64,000 bases of DNA from Cryoendolithus antarcticus (lineage: Eukaryota > Ascomycota > Dothideomycetes > Cladosporiales > Cladosporiaceae): positions 1-64,000 of the forward strand of contig NAJO01000026.1 in assembly GCA_002077065.1 (NCBI GenBank), read 5' to 3'. The translations under genes were made by a program, and so were the position numbers. The notes beneath the pieces were generated by a model. It saw only the letters and a list, made by a program, of their open reading frames with translations, was not told the origin of the DNA and did not search any database. Positions 19,077-29,505 of the stretch are shown piece after piece. Each line of letters opens with the position of its first letter. The stretch's first letter is position 1.

Positions 19077-19502
19077 TCAACCCTCCTTCTTCGGCTTCGC
19101 CTTCGGCTGCCGCTCGTAGGCGTTCGGACTCGGCTTCCTGTCACCACTCTTCCCTTCTCCACACTCATCCTTCTTCGCCTTACCCTTGCCCTTGCCTCTA
19201 TCACCGGCCTTCTGCGCTCGACTCAGGTCTGGCTCATCATCGTTATCGTCTGAGCTACTGCTGTCCGATCCCGAAGACTCATCGCCATGCTCATGCGGAC
19301 CATGGTAGATGCAGCAGACTTTACTGCTCTTCTTGCCCATGCCCTCATTGTCTACCACATCTTCGGCCCATGAGATACCACGTCGCTCGACCGCTGGCGC
19401 GCGAAGACGTAGAGTGGCACTTGGAGTTGATGAAGAGGCATCTGTGATTGTTTGGGTGGCGGATGGAGTTCCTGAACGGGTCTGTGTGCGGGGTGGCGTC
19501 AT
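19077..19502 (-). CDS. ypi1: Type 1 protein phosphatase inhibitor (Ypi1 / inhibitor-3)
   Basis: 141 aa, ATG at 19500-19502, TGA at 19077-19079. Ypi1/inhibitor-3 binds and regulates the PP1 catalytic subunit (Glc7), mainly in the nucleus. The diagnostic block is [19 protein letters not shown] followed by [20 protein letters not shown] (about 46-85). In the family the W-x-E-x-VVDNE part is the PP1-docking region and the CCIYH part coordinates metal. The C-terminus is acidic, then Lys/Gly-rich. A TTG-initiated extension of three codons exists, but the ATG was chosen. Confidence 0.93.
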   Translation of the reverse strand: MTPPRTQTRSGTPSATQTITDASSSTPSATLRLRAPAVERRGISWAEDVVDNEGMGKKSSKVCCIYHGPHEHGDESSGSDSSSSDDNDDEPDLSRAQKAGDRGKGKGKAKKDECGEGKSGDRKPSPNAYERQPKAKPKKEG

Positions 19503-20195
19503 ATCAGCCAATGTCTTCCACGACGAGCGGCCGAGGGGACAGTACGTGATGTCTGGGCGGAGAAAATGTCAGGGTCGAGGTTGATAGATTGTAGCGCTCG
19601 CACAGTATGTCCAGCCGCAGCCTATGGTCGCCCAAACTCCCGGGTCGAAGTTTGTCCAGGTCTAGGTGAATGCGGGGCAGCGATGTGATTAGTCAGTCGC
19701 GCTCTTCCTCGTGGGTCTCTCGCGTGGTGCTGGAGCTTTTGTTGGGACTGCAGCAGAGAAGCACCCTGTAGCTCATCACGATCCAGCAGCAGCACTCCGG
19801 TGATATCCTTTGAGCTGTAGCAGCATTCCACTGCTCCTCGTCAGGTGGTAGCCGCGCCTTCCTCTGCTATCCTGTAGGCTCGCGGGTCGGTCCGCCACCT
19901 CTGCCTTACCGACAGCCACACACACAGCCAACGCGCACAACTTGACTTCACGTAACTTTGCCTCATTCAAGGCTGGACACCACGGCCAAACCCGTTTCAC
20001 CTCACCACTCAGCATCTGCATCCCCGGCCACAGCACCTGGATCGACTCAGCATACCACTGGATGCGAGACACCTCACTGGTCCACACAGTAGTCTGCTTG
20101 CCGTTGCCCTACATAGTCCTGCAGACAGGCTGCCTCGTTGCTAGGGCTTGCTGAACCACACACGCACTCAGCAAACCCCCTCCCCACTTGCGATC
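19503..20195. promoter_or_regulatory. Divergent promoter, ypi1 / crm1
   Basis: 693 bp between the YPI1 and exportin ATGs. The right half, before 20196, is C/A-rich, as is usual for fungal 5' leaders. Short open frames have no family similarity. No named site was recognised. Confidence 0.55.
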
Positions 20196-23100
20196 ATGTC
20201 TATGAGTATTGAAGAGCTCGATGCCACCGTGCGCTCCTTCTACGAGGGCCGCGGTGAGCAGCAGAAAACGGCACAGGCAAGTCTCAACCAGTTCAAGGAG
20301 AATCCCGACGCCTGGCTGCTGGTCGACAAGATCCTACAAGATGCGCAATACCCGCAGACCAAGTTCCTTGGCTTGCAAGTCCTCGATAATGTCATCATGA
20401 CAAGATGGAAGGTACTGCCTCGTGAGCAGTGCCAGGGCATTCGAAACTTCGTAGTCAACTTCATCATCCAGCTCAGCGGCACGGACGAGAGTCTGAAGAA
20501 GGAGCGCACACTGTTGAACAAGCTCAATCTGGTACTGGTCAGCATACTCAAGCAAGAGTGGCCGCACAACTGGCCAACGTTCATCAACGAGATTGTCTCG
20601 AGCTGTCGCAGCAGTCTCCCTATCTGCGAGAACAACATGGCAATCTTGCGCTTGCTGTCCGAGGAAGTGTTCGACTTCTCGGCCGAGCAGATTACCTCGA
20701 CGAAGACGCGACAGCTGAAGCAGAGCATGTGCGACGAGTTTACCAGCATCTACAACTTGTGCTCGGAGATCCTACGCACAGCCGATCAGCAAAGCTTGAT
20801 CAAAGCCACTCTCGAAACACTGCTACGGTTCCTCAATTGGATCCCGCTGGGCTACATCTTCGAGACACCACCCAGTGGTGCGTCCCTCATCGAGACTCTG
20901 CGCAGCCGTTTCCTCGAAGCACCAGAGTTCCGCAACATCACACTTAAGTGTCTGACGGAGATCGGGAGCTTACAGACGGAGCATGCATGGGACGAGAAGC
21001 TGGTGCAGATGTTCACCGAAACACTGACAACCATCTCCAAGATCATTCCCCTCTCACTCGACCTGCGCAGCACATACGCTTCGTCGAACAGCAGAGATCA
21101 GGAGTTCGTGCAAAATCTTGCACTCTTCCTCACAAATTTCTTCACGAATCATCTCACGATCATCGAGGCACTCCCCAATCGCGACTACCTCCTCCATGGT
21201 CACTTCTACCTGATCCGAATCAGCCAGATCGACGACCGCGAGATTTTCAAGATCTGCCTCGAGTACTGGACGAACTTGGTCTGCCAGCTGTATGACGAGA
21301 TGCAGCAGCTACCAATCACTGATGTGAACCCACTGGTGAGCCTCGGGGTGAGCGGGCTGTCGAATGGGAGCGCATCAAGCCCAGGCAACCTCCAGAACTA
21401 CCCATTGCGGAAGCATAAGTACACCGATGTGCTATCGAACCTCCGGCAAGTCATGATCGAGAAGATGGTGCGGCCGGAGGAGGTGCTCATCGTAGAGAAT
21501 GATGAGGGAGAGATCGTGCGCGAGTTTGTGAAAGAGTCAGACACGATACAGCTGTACAAGACTACGAGAGAGTGTTTGGTCTTCCTAACACATCTGGATG
21601 TGGTGGATACAGAACAGATCATGTCTGAGAAGCTGGCGAGGCAGGTCGATGGCACGGAGTGGAGCTGGGGTAATTGCAACACACTCTGCTGGGCGATCGG
21701 ATCGATATCTGGAGCCATGAACGAGGAGACGGAGAAGCGCTTTCTAGTCACAGTCATCAAGGACCTCCTTGGTCTGACTGAGATGAAGCGCGGCAAAGAC
21801 AACAAGGCAGTGGTGGCCTCGAACATCATGTACATCGTCGGACAGTACCCGCGCTTCCTCAAAGCGCATTGGAAGTTCCTTAAGACGGTCGTCAACAAGC
21901 TTTTCGAGTTCATGCACGAAACACACGAGGGTGTACAGGACATGGCTTGCGATACGTTCATCAAGATCGCCAACAAGTGCAAGCGGCACTTCGTCATCAC
22001 ACAGCCTGGCGAGAACGAGGCGTTCATTGATGAGATCGTGCGGACGATGCGCAAGATCACCTGCGATCTTTCACCGCAGCAGGTCCACACATTCTACGAG
22101 GCCTGCGGGTACATGATTAGCGCCCAGGGACACAAGAATTCGCAGGAGCGTCTCATCGGTGAGCTGATGGCGCTGCCAAATCAAGCGTGGGACCAGATCA
22201 TCCAGCGAGCACGCGAGGATCCCAATATCTTGCAGGACGGCGAGACGATCAAGATCATCGGCAACATCATGAAGACGAACGTTGCAGCATGCAGCTCCAT
22301 CGGCAGCTACTTCTACCCACAAATCGGCAGGATATACGTTGACATGCTGACGATGTACCGGGCTTCATCATCTCTGATCGACGAAGCTGTGCAACGTGAG
22401 GGTAACGTGGCGACGAAGATGCCGAGGGTGCGAGGTCTGAGGACGGTGAAGAAGGAGATACTCAAGCTCATCACTACGTACGTGGAGAAGGCAGACGACA
22501 TGGACATGATCCATCAGACTGTCGTGCCGCCACTACTCGAGGCTGTTCTGCTCGACTACAAGCGCAATGTGCCCGATGCACGAGAGGCAGAGGTGTTGGC
22601 GGTCATCACTATGTTGATTAACAAGCTTCAGGTACGTTGGACACCGTACATCTCAAAGTACATGATGGTGCGCCATCTTGCGCCTACAAACGTGACAGCA
22701 GCTGACTTGACTTCACAGGGCATGATGACCGAGCAAGTACCCGCCATCCTAGATGCGGTCTTCGAATGCACACTCGACATGATCAACAAGGATTTCTCCG
22801 AATATCCCGAGCATCGTGTGGAGTTCTTCCGCCTACTGCGACAGATCAATCAGCGCTGCTTCCCGGCACTCCTCACACTCGATCAAGCCCACTTCAAGCT
22901 CGTTATCGATAGCTGCATGTGGGCATCGAAGCACGACAACAGACTCGTCGAGGGCGAGGGTCTACAGATGTGCATCGAGCTCATCAGCAACATGGCAGAG
23001 CACACCGACCCGGCTACGTGCAACGCTTTCTTCCAGTCCTTCTTCACCACCATACTGCAGGACGTCTTCTTCGTGCTCACCGACTCGGACCACAAGGCAG

Positions 23101-23510
23101 GCTTTAAGTACCAGTCTATGCTGCTCTCGCGCATGTTCTGGCTAGTGGGCGCGAACAAGATTCAGGGCGCAATCTACACCTCAGACCAGGCCCAGCAGGG
23201 CACGACGAACAAGGACTTCCTCCAGAACTTCGTTGCAAACCTGCTATCGAACGCCTTCCCAAATCTACAAGCAGCACAGATCTCGTCGTTCATCGCCAAC
23301 CTCTTCGAGACAACCGAAGACCTACCACGCTTCAAGCTCATTCTCCGCGACTTCTTACTGTCGCTCAAGGAGTTCGCGGGCGATAGTGCGGAGCTATTCA
23401 CAGAAGACCGCGAGAAGGCGGCACAAGACGCGAAATTACAGGAGCGCGAGAGGGCGATGAAGGTGGGTGGGCTGCTGAAGCCGAGCGAACTTGAGGATGA
23501 CGAGCTTTGA
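20196..23510 (+). CDS. crm1: Exportin-1 / Crm1, nuclear export receptor
   Basis: Best read as two exons, 20196-22631 and 22719-23510, giving 1075 aa; unspliced, the frame also stays open (1104 aa). Crm1 binds leucine-rich export signals with RanGTP and carries proteins and ribosomal subunits out of the nucleus. Hallmarks are IEELDATVRSFYEG at the start, the importin-N/HEAT region, and the groove segment CWAIGSISGAMNEETEKRFL followed by KRGKDNKAVVASNIMYIVGQ. The 87-nt intron has a GTACGT donor, a GCTGAC branch and a TTCACAG acceptor; splicing joins NKLQ to MMTEQVPAILDAVFECTL, matching the family. Codon 528 is Thr where human Crm1 has the leptomycin-reactive Cys528. Confidence 0.96.
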   Translation: MSMSIEELDATVRSFYEGRGEQQKTAQASLNQFKENPDAWLLVDKILQDAQYPQTKFLGLQVLDNVIMTRWKVLPREQCQGIRNFVVNFIIQLSGTDESLKKERTLLNKLNLVLVSILKQEWPHNWPTFINEIVSSCRSSLPICENNMAILRLLSEEVFDFSAEQITSTKTRQLKQSMCDEFTSIYNLCSEILRTADQQSLIKATLETLLRFLNWIPLGYIFETPPSGASLIETLRSRFLEAPEFRNITLKCLTEIGSLQTEHAWDEKLVQMFTETLTTISKIIPLSLDLRSTYASSNSRDQEFVQNLALFLTNFFTNHLTIIEALPNRDYLLHGHFYLIRISQIDDREIFKICLEYWTNLVCQLYDEMQQLPITDVNPLVSLGVSGLSNGSASSPGNLQNYPLRKHKYTDVLSNLRQVMIEKMVRPEEVLIVENDEGEIVREFVKESDTIQLYKTTRECLVFLTHLDVVDTEQIMSEKLARQVDGTEWSWGNCNTLCWAIGSISGAMNEETEKRFLVTVIKDLLGLTEMKRGKDNKAVVASNIMYIVGQYPRFLKAHWKFLKTVVNKLFEFMHETHEGVQDMACDTFIKIANKCKRHFVITQPGENEAFIDEIVRTMRKITCDLSPQQVHTFYEACGYMISAQGHKNSQERLIGELMALPNQAWDQIIQRAREDPNILQDGETIKIIGNIMKTNVAACSSIGSYFYPQIGRIYVDMLTMYRASSSLIDEAVQREGNVATKMPRVRGLRTVKKEILKLITTYVEKADDMDMIHQTVVPPLLEAVLLDYKRNVPDAREAEVLAVITMLINKLQVRWTPYISKYMMVRHLAPTNVTAADLTSQGMMTEQVPAILDAVFECTLDMINKDFSEYPEHRVEFFRLLRQINQRCFPALLTLDQAHFKLVIDSCMWASKHDNRLVEGEGLQMCIELISNMAEHTDPATCNAFFQSFFTTILQDVFFVLTDSDHKAGFKYQSMLLSRMFWLVGANKIQGAIYTSDQAQQGTTNKDFLQNFVANLLSNAFPNLQAAQISSFIANLFETTEDLPRFKLILRDFLLSLKEFAGDSAELFTEDREKAAQDAKLQERERAMKVGGLLKPSELEDDEL

Positions 23511-24536
23511 CTTGATGAAGAGGTGCCGCTTAGCAAGGGCGTTGGTGGAGTTTCCAGAGGTGCTATTGAGCTTGCGCAGGCGCTTGGACTGTGAGTGCGA
23601 ATAGAGAACGGGTAAGAAGCGAGCCAAGTGTCAGCCTGACGTATCGCTCGACAATTTGTCGGCCACGGCTGTCATGCGCAGCACAGACACAGCGAGTACC
23701 ACCGTCCGGGCATATCTTGAAGAGACGTGCAAAGAGCGCTGCCGAGGAAAGAGGGCAGGTGACAGAGCTCAAAGAGATGCAGACGGCGTAGAGAAAATCG
23801 AGTGCATGCTGATGAATACACTTCTTTCTCTTCTTGACCATGACTGACTATGACTGACCCGGTGTGCCCGGTCACTCCACGACGTCCACTACGTCCACTT
23901 TGGCTTCGGTACTTGGCGGTCGGCGCCGGTAGGGCTGATGAGGCGCAGCAGATCATGGCAATGTCGGCGGTCGGGTTTGATCGGCCATTGTCTACGCTCT
24001 AACGACACAGCCAGCATCTCCGTCGTCCACCCGCTATGCTAGTGAGAGGGATCGCGGCTACGAATGTTTGGTGCACACCATTAACCATGGCTGTCGCGTG
24101 CAACACCATCGTCCACAATGCTGGAAGTCTGACACGCGGCGCAACCAAGGTTGATCCCGCTTCTCCCCAACGTTCGACTATTTCCAGCCTAGCTCTCGTA
24201 TCACTCTGCGTGCCTCGCTTCGGCGGGCGTTTGAAGGGGAACGTTACATGTCACCCTCCCAAATCTCTTCCGCGCGTCGTTGTCTTTCACTGCATTGGCT
24301 CGTGTTCTCGTCTTGTGCATACACCTGTACCATTCTCACTACTGATTTGTACAAACACTCGCTTAACAACATTCGCTTGCCATCGACTTCTTCGCCACCC
24401 AAAGTACCAACCTCAGGAGATCGTCATTTCCGCTACTGCCAATCATCAACCTCATACACGGGCACTGCGCATCAGCATCATCAGGTCCATCGACGGCACC
24501 CAGCTCTCCATCACGTGAGAGGTTAGTCCGCCATTG
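23511..24536. other. Intergenic, ~1 kb
   Basis: This stretch contains the crm1 3' flank and the upstream region of the mucin-like gene. The second half (24200-24530) is pyrimidine-rich, as expected of a fungal promoter or leader. A 160-codon open frame at 24036-24518 shows no domain and no family resemblance, and I do not call it a gene. Confidence 0.5.
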
Positions 24537-25586
24537 ATGCGCCCGCCATCTGAGATGTTGTCTCTTTTCCTTGGCTTCGCTCAGATCAGCGCGCAAGACG
24601 TACCCGCCGGCATCATGCCCAAGCGACAGGTCGTTGGGACGGGCGTCACCTCGTCTTCGACCACGCCGGTCACGACATCAGATCCGCCGACGACGACGTC
24701 GCAGCCGCCGACCACTACGTCAGTGCCGCCGACGACCACGAGCACGCCACCCACTACTACCCCACCGACGACGACGCCCCCGACGACCACGCCAACAAGC
24801 ACACCTCCTACCACTACGCCCATAACCAGCTCGGAGACATCGCAAGGAAATACAGATCCGACGTCGACACCTCCAACCACGTCAGAACAGACCACTTCGC
24901 AGCCCACGATCTCATCGGAGGGCCCGTCAACAACCATACCGACCACCATACCGATCACCACAACCAATGATCAGGGCTCCACAATCACATCAAGTCTCGT
25001 GACCAGCGCCGCAGCTCCCAGATCAACTCCAACAACCTCAGCAATCATCCGCACGGAATCCGGCTCGTCCAGCAACCTCGTCATAGTAGGCAGCAGCACG
25101 ATAGACCGCAACAAGCTCTCCTCAGCAACCACGATTACATCTGCGCTCATCGCCGAGCAAACGCAGGAGTACGTCACCACTACATTCTGGACTTCCAATG
25201 GCGTAGTCAGTAGTTCTGTCTACACCACTAGCCGTGTTGTGTCGTCTACCACTGGCTACGCGACAGCGACTATTGATCCTTCGCTTGCCAGCGGTGGCGG
25301 TGGGTCAGGTAGTTCGCTGTCACCAGGGACCAAGTCCGTCATTGGTGGCGTGGTAGGAGGTATCGGTGGCGCCATATTGTTGGGTGGTCTGGCAATCGTA
25401 GCCTGGCGGTTATGGGGCAGGAAAAAGCGTGATCAGGCTGCGCCGGATGACTACATGGAGAGTCCAGGAGATAGCATACACCGGCAGAAGAGCGAGCGGT
25501 CGGCTGGTGGGCAGCCCATGGCGCAGAACGCGTTTCCGAGCTATGGGAATCCGCATGGACCGGTGAATACCGCAAGTAACTTCTGA
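24537..25586 (+). CDS. Mucin-like single-pass membrane protein (Mid2/WSC sensor-like architecture)
   Basis: 349 aa from ATG 24537. The order is a short hydrophobic signal-like start (LSLFLGFAQISAQ, about 8-20), a Thr/Pro/Ser-rich ectodomain (about 30-240) with tandem PPTTT units at roughly 24680-24830, a Gly-rich stretch (SGGGGSGSS), one strong membrane segment (VIGGVVGGIGGAILLGGLAI, about 265-284), then a basic stop-transfer (RLWGRKKR) and a short cytoplasmic tail. This is the layout of fungal wall-stress sensors such as Mid2, or of Skg6/Axl2-like proteins, which signal cell-wall damage through Rho1. It has no WSC cysteine domain. The role is inferred from architecture only; the exact start is uncertain. 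Confidence 0.65.
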   Translation: MRPPSEMLSLFLGFAQISAQDVPAGIMPKRQVVGTGVTSSSTTPVTTSDPPTTTSQPPTTTSVPPTTTSTPPTTTPPTTTPPTTTPTSTPPTTTPITSSETSQGNTDPTSTPPTTSEQTTSQPTISSEGPSTTIPTTIPITTTNDQGSTITSSLVTSAAAPRSTPTTSAIIRTESGSSSNLVIVGSSTIDRNKLSSATTITSALIAEQTQEYVTTTFWTSNGVVSSSVYTTSRVVSSTTGYATATIDPSLASGGGGSGSSLSPGTKSVIGGVVGGIGGAILLGGLAIVAWRLWGRKKRDQAAPDDYMESPGDSIHRQKSERSAGGQPMAQNAFPSYGNPHGPVNTASNF

Positions 25587-26151
25587 GGGAGGTGTAGGGA
25601 TGGGGTTGACGGGAAGGAAGTGAGGTCTGGGTATAATGTGCTGCATTTCTAGCGTTATGATTGCATTGGGGTTGGAATGGAGGGGAAGGGGATCTGTGCA
25701 AAGCTGTATGTGGGTGGACATGGTGTATCGATCTATGGGTCGATGTGTCCGCCAAAGTAGCCAATTGTACTTGTTCGTATAGCATTAAGACCACGAATGT
25801 CTGTAGAGCCGTCTCCCCGGATCGTACACAATCAATGAGGTGGGTTGTATACATGCATGTAGTGAATTGACTCCATAAAATCGGCCCTCGAGCGCGTCTC
25901 CTGAGGCTGTCTAGAGCTTCTTGGCACTATCAATCAGCACCTTCATGCATGTTCACTTCGCGGAAGTTGACTAACTTCGTTGGTCTCATTTGACGATTCA
26001 TCACCGATCACTAGCGAAGCGAGCAGCACGCTGCACATCACGCTCTACGTCTTTAGTGACTGCTGCTAGGTATACTAGCGTTCATGCAGCGCAATGGAAT
26101 TTCCATGACTTCTACTACACTATCTCGAACGACAGCCTGAACATACCAAAG
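25587..26151. other. Intergenic region upstream of Mediator gene
   Basis: 565 bp. An in-frame, ATG-less extension of the downstream gene reaches back to 25990, but its composition differs from the conserved N-terminus, so it is treated as leader. No other feature was recognised. Confidence 0.5.
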
Positions 26152-29100
26152 ATGCCTCACGCATTGACAGGCTCGCCCTGGGAAGGCTGGTCCGTCGCAC
26201 TCTCGAACGCTGCGAAGCGACACATCCGTCCAGAGCATCTCCCCCTTCGCGAGCTGGCTGCAAGACACCCAGCTACTCCACGAGACATCGCCGATGCTGT
26301 CATCCTACTCCATGACGTGGAATCAGTCTCATTCGTCAACCCGTTGATCCCGAAATACATCGAAGCACTGGTGCTGTCAGGTAGCACTAGGATCAGCGAT
26401 GTATTGCTGTCCCTTCTACAGCACTCGGCGTTCGTCAAGCACTCTCCTAGCGAACATGAGGACTCGCTGGCTTCTGTCTTTCCATCACTGGAGGAGCAAG
26501 TCTTTTCGCTGCTTCGCGTCTTGGTCATCAATAGCAAGCTGCCGGTCTCACAGTGGCGGTCCAAAGCTACAACCTTCGCCTTGACTCGATGGCTTCACGA
26601 AGCACGGAAGGTCAATGAGCGTGAAGTTGGAAAGCAGCTGAGTGCTGGGCTCATGGCTGCTGGTGCGAGCACTCATACAGGCATCTTTGAGTCCCTGGGC
26701 TTGCTTGTCATCTCCATATTTGGTCAGCCGACGTTCAGAGAGATCGAGAAGCAGCGCTGGTGGACTGCACGGAAGCAGGCGATCGCAATTGAGATGCAGA
26801 GCTACGACGCCAATGTTCTACAATGGCTGCAGTCGCAGTATACAGGGCATTTGCAGAACCTAATTAAGAATCGACCTTTTCGCCTACTCGATGACAAGGG
26901 TATGCCGATCTTCACAGACGAGGAGTTGCTGATGATAATACCGGCGTTGCCCATGTCGAACACGAGAGCAGGCCTGTTCATTTGGCTCAATGCCTGTCTT
27001 TGTGCGAGACCTTTGACCGATGACGCGAGCGTGCGAAATCACGTTTTGGTCCGGTACAGTGAGAACGTACAGGAGGCGGCTGCTGGACTGATAGTCGCGT
27101 CATTCGATGTGCTCACGAATGCCATACTGAGAGGCGATTCAACCCTTGCCATCAGGTCATTCGTCTGCAACAAGTTACCACTAGTACTGCAAGGACTATT
27201 CAGCTTCGCGGAGCCCAATGCTTCGGAGGCTGCCATACAAGGCATACTTTCTGCTGTCAACATGGAGCCACTATCGCCTCTCACGGTGGGTGCGACAGAA
27301 GCTCGCGACGTGCTCAAAAAGACCCGTGCAGACTTCTTGCGGGCTTGTGTAATTCACACGCTTGTCTCTGATGCTGTGGCGACTGCGATGTCGCCAGAGT
27401 TTTCGGCTACCACAGCAAAGGCTACGCGCTATACCAGAGAAGGACTCATGACACATTGTGCTAACAATACTGCTCGGCTGGAGACTACAATCATGGAGCT
27501 AGACGGTATGCAAGGAAACGCAGGCGCTATCGCTGGATGTCTGATTGGCATTGTGGACAATCTTGTCACAGCGAAAGACACCATGACGCTGAAGTCTGTC
27601 TGCAATGTGCTACTGCGCAAGATTGAGCTAGTAGATGTACTGCTGCAGTATACTCAGCCAGCTGACCTGCTTACTCCACTGTACCGGACTCTCGATGACT
27701 GGGTGCACGACGAAGATCAGAGCGAATTCCAGCCACCCTACGAAGAATTCGCGTGCATACTCTTACTGGTGTTGGCCATTCACCACCGATACGATCTCAC
27801 GCCTCACGAAGCCGGAGCGTTCGCGACGGACGGCTTTGTGGCAAAAGTACTGTTCGGCCAATGGCAGAGCTTCACGACCGCAGAGCTGTCTGAACAGCAA
27901 ATTGCGCAGCTGTCGAAGTGGATCGAAGGGCTGTATGCAACGGATGAGCATGGCGAAACCACTGGCATCGGTGATGAAGTCATGTCGCATTGCCCGCCCC
28001 AAGCATTTTATTTCTTGGTACCGACTTTATTTGAGCAGAGCGTTCTGGCATGCAAATCTGGCCAGATGCCTGTTGAAACAGCTCGAGGCGGACTGGAGTT
28101 CTTGCTTGAGCCCTTTCTCCTGCCTTCGCTTGTCGGTGGGCTGCTGTGGATTGTCAAGCGATCCTGGGAAGATCACGCCGATGGCGACATTCTTCTGCAG
28201 ATTCTGGACAAGCTCTTGCGTCCATCGAGCAGCTCACAAGACATGCAAGACATGCACAAGGCAATCCTTGCGATTGTCGCAACGCCGTTGGTCAAGTCAC
28301 TGAAGACACTCGTACAACAACGATCGGACAAGCGCAAGGAGGCTGAAAGCCTGATCGCGGTACTCACACCTCATCTACACCGCGGAAGAGCCTTGACGTC
28401 TAGTGGGCCAGATGAGGCGGCCGCCAAAGGTGCAACAATCGATGAGTTGCGAAAAGCAGTGAAGGAGCTCGTGCAATGGGCGACGGGCGGAGGGCAGAGT
28501 ACTCTACCAATCTATGACTCGTCTGTCACGCATGCCGCAACATCGTCGTCTGGCTACGACGTGGTTCTGCAGATCATCATCGACGAGCTCGCTGTCCAGA
28601 CAAGCTCGCACCGTGGACCAATTGCACTCGATATCTGCACCGCCATCGTCTGTGCTCCGACACCATCTTCATACACATCACTCCTCGAGCTCAGCAATCC
28701 GCTGATCAACACGCCGGGAAAAGGTCTCGGGTTGCGCGACATGCTTCGCCAGCGCGCAGCCAACGTGCAAGCCTTACAGGGACTGCCGTCTGCAGAAGCC
28801 GCTGCACTCATACAGCTTTCGAGAGCCGTGACAGTCCAGAGCGCTATCTCGCCCAGCGCTCTCGTCAGCCTCAGCGTCCCTAACGCCGAGCAAGCTGTGG
28901 CAGACCAGGTAATGAAGGATCTCGGATTGACGACCGAGGGCGCGACCCTTGACGACTCGCTCTTCGATCCAGCGGCGACATTTGACAATGATACAGACTT
29001 CGCCAATGTCAACTTCGATGTCGCAGCGGATGCCACCCTGAACTTGACGGAGTCGCAGACTCAGGACATCAATAACTTGATGGCTGCAGACACCAGCGGC

Positions 29101-29283
29101 ATGCAGATCGATCCATCTGCCAATATGTTCAGCGCAGACAGCATTGTTTTCGACGCGAATCAGCCAGTCCTCGCAGGGGATGATGCACTTATGAGCGCCG
29201 CTGGCAATGTCGAGAACGCTGAAGAAGACATCTTCGCAGGCTTGGATTTTGAGCAAGAGACCATGGACTTCAATTTTGATTGA
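26152..29283 (+). CDS. nut1: Mediator complex subunit 5 (Med5/Nut1)
   Basis: 1043 aa, single exon from ATG 26152. Med5 is a tail-module subunit of the Mediator coactivator that links activators to RNA polymerase II. The protein is almost wholly helical. Family-like segments are the N-terminal WEGWSVALSNAAKRHI, a central RTRADFL-like block here written KKTRADFLRACVIHTLVSD (about 397-415), and the PYEEFACILLLVLAIHHRYDL segment (about 528-548). The C-terminal 150 residues are acidic and Asn/Asp-rich, ending FDFEQE-like. Length agrees with filamentous-fungal Med5 (about 1000 aa). The assignment rests on remembered family pattern. Confidence 0.75.
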   Translation: MPHALTGSPWEGWSVALSNAAKRHIRPEHLPLRELAARHPATPRDIADAVILLHDVESVSFVNPLIPKYIEALVLSGSTRISDVLLSLLQHSAFVKHSPSEHEDSLASVFPSLEEQVFSLLRVLVINSKLPVSQWRSKATTFALTRWLHEARKVNEREVGKQLSAGLMAAGASTHTGIFESLGLLVISIFGQPTFREIEKQRWWTARKQAIAIEMQSYDANVLQWLQSQYTGHLQNLIKNRPFRLLDDKGMPIFTDEELLMIIPALPMSNTRAGLFIWLNACLCARPLTDDASVRNHVLVRYSENVQEAAAGLIVASFDVLTNAILRGDSTLAIRSFVCNKLPLVLQGLFSFAEPNASEAAIQGILSAVNMEPLSPLTVGATEARDVLKKTRADFLRACVIHTLVSDAVATAMSPEFSATTAKATRYTREGLMTHCANNTARLETTIMELDGMQGNAGAIAGCLIGIVDNLVTAKDTMTLKSVCNVLLRKIELVDVLLQYTQPADLLTPLYRTLDDWVHDEDQSEFQPPYEEFACILLLVLAIHHRYDLTPHEAGAFATDGFVAKVLFGQWQSFTTAELSEQQIAQLSKWIEGLYATDEHGETTGIGDEVMSHCPPQAFYFLVPTLFEQSVLACKSGQMPVETARGGLEFLLEPFLLPSLVGGLLWIVKRSWEDHADGDILLQILDKLLRPSSSSQDMQDMHKAILAIVATPLVKSLKTLVQQRSDKRKEAESLIAVLTPHLHRGRALTSSGPDEAAAKGATIDELRKAVKELVQWATGGGQSTLPIYDSSVTHAATSSSGYDVVLQIIIDELAVQTSSHRGPIALDICTAIVCAPTPSSYTSLLELSNPLINTPGKGLGLRDMLRQRAANVQALQGLPSAEAAALIQLSRAVTVQSAISPSALVSLSVPNAEQAVADQVMKDLGLTTEGATLDDSLFDPAATFDNDTDFANVNFDVAADATLNLTESQTQDINNLMAADTSGMQIDPSANMFSADSIVFDANQPVLAGDDALMSAAGNVENAEEDIFAGLDFEQETMDFNFD

Positions 29284-29505
29284 TACTCATGATATGGATT
29301 GCGCAGCAAAATGACCTAAGTGCGCTTTCTCTATTCTAGTATGTCTCGTCTAAGGGTCGTATAAGTCGCAAGACCAACAGTGGCGAAATGTGCTTGAACT
29401 TCACTGCAGTCCGAGGTGGTCAGCTACAAGCGGGGTATAAGCGTCGCAGGAAGTCGCACATCTGTACTTTACAGAACATCAGTACTATAGTCGCCATACC
29501 CAAGC

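Noticed and set aside
24036..24518. 160-codon open frame upstream of the mucin-like gene
   Set aside because: No domain and no conserved pattern, in pyrimidine-rich promoter-like sequence.
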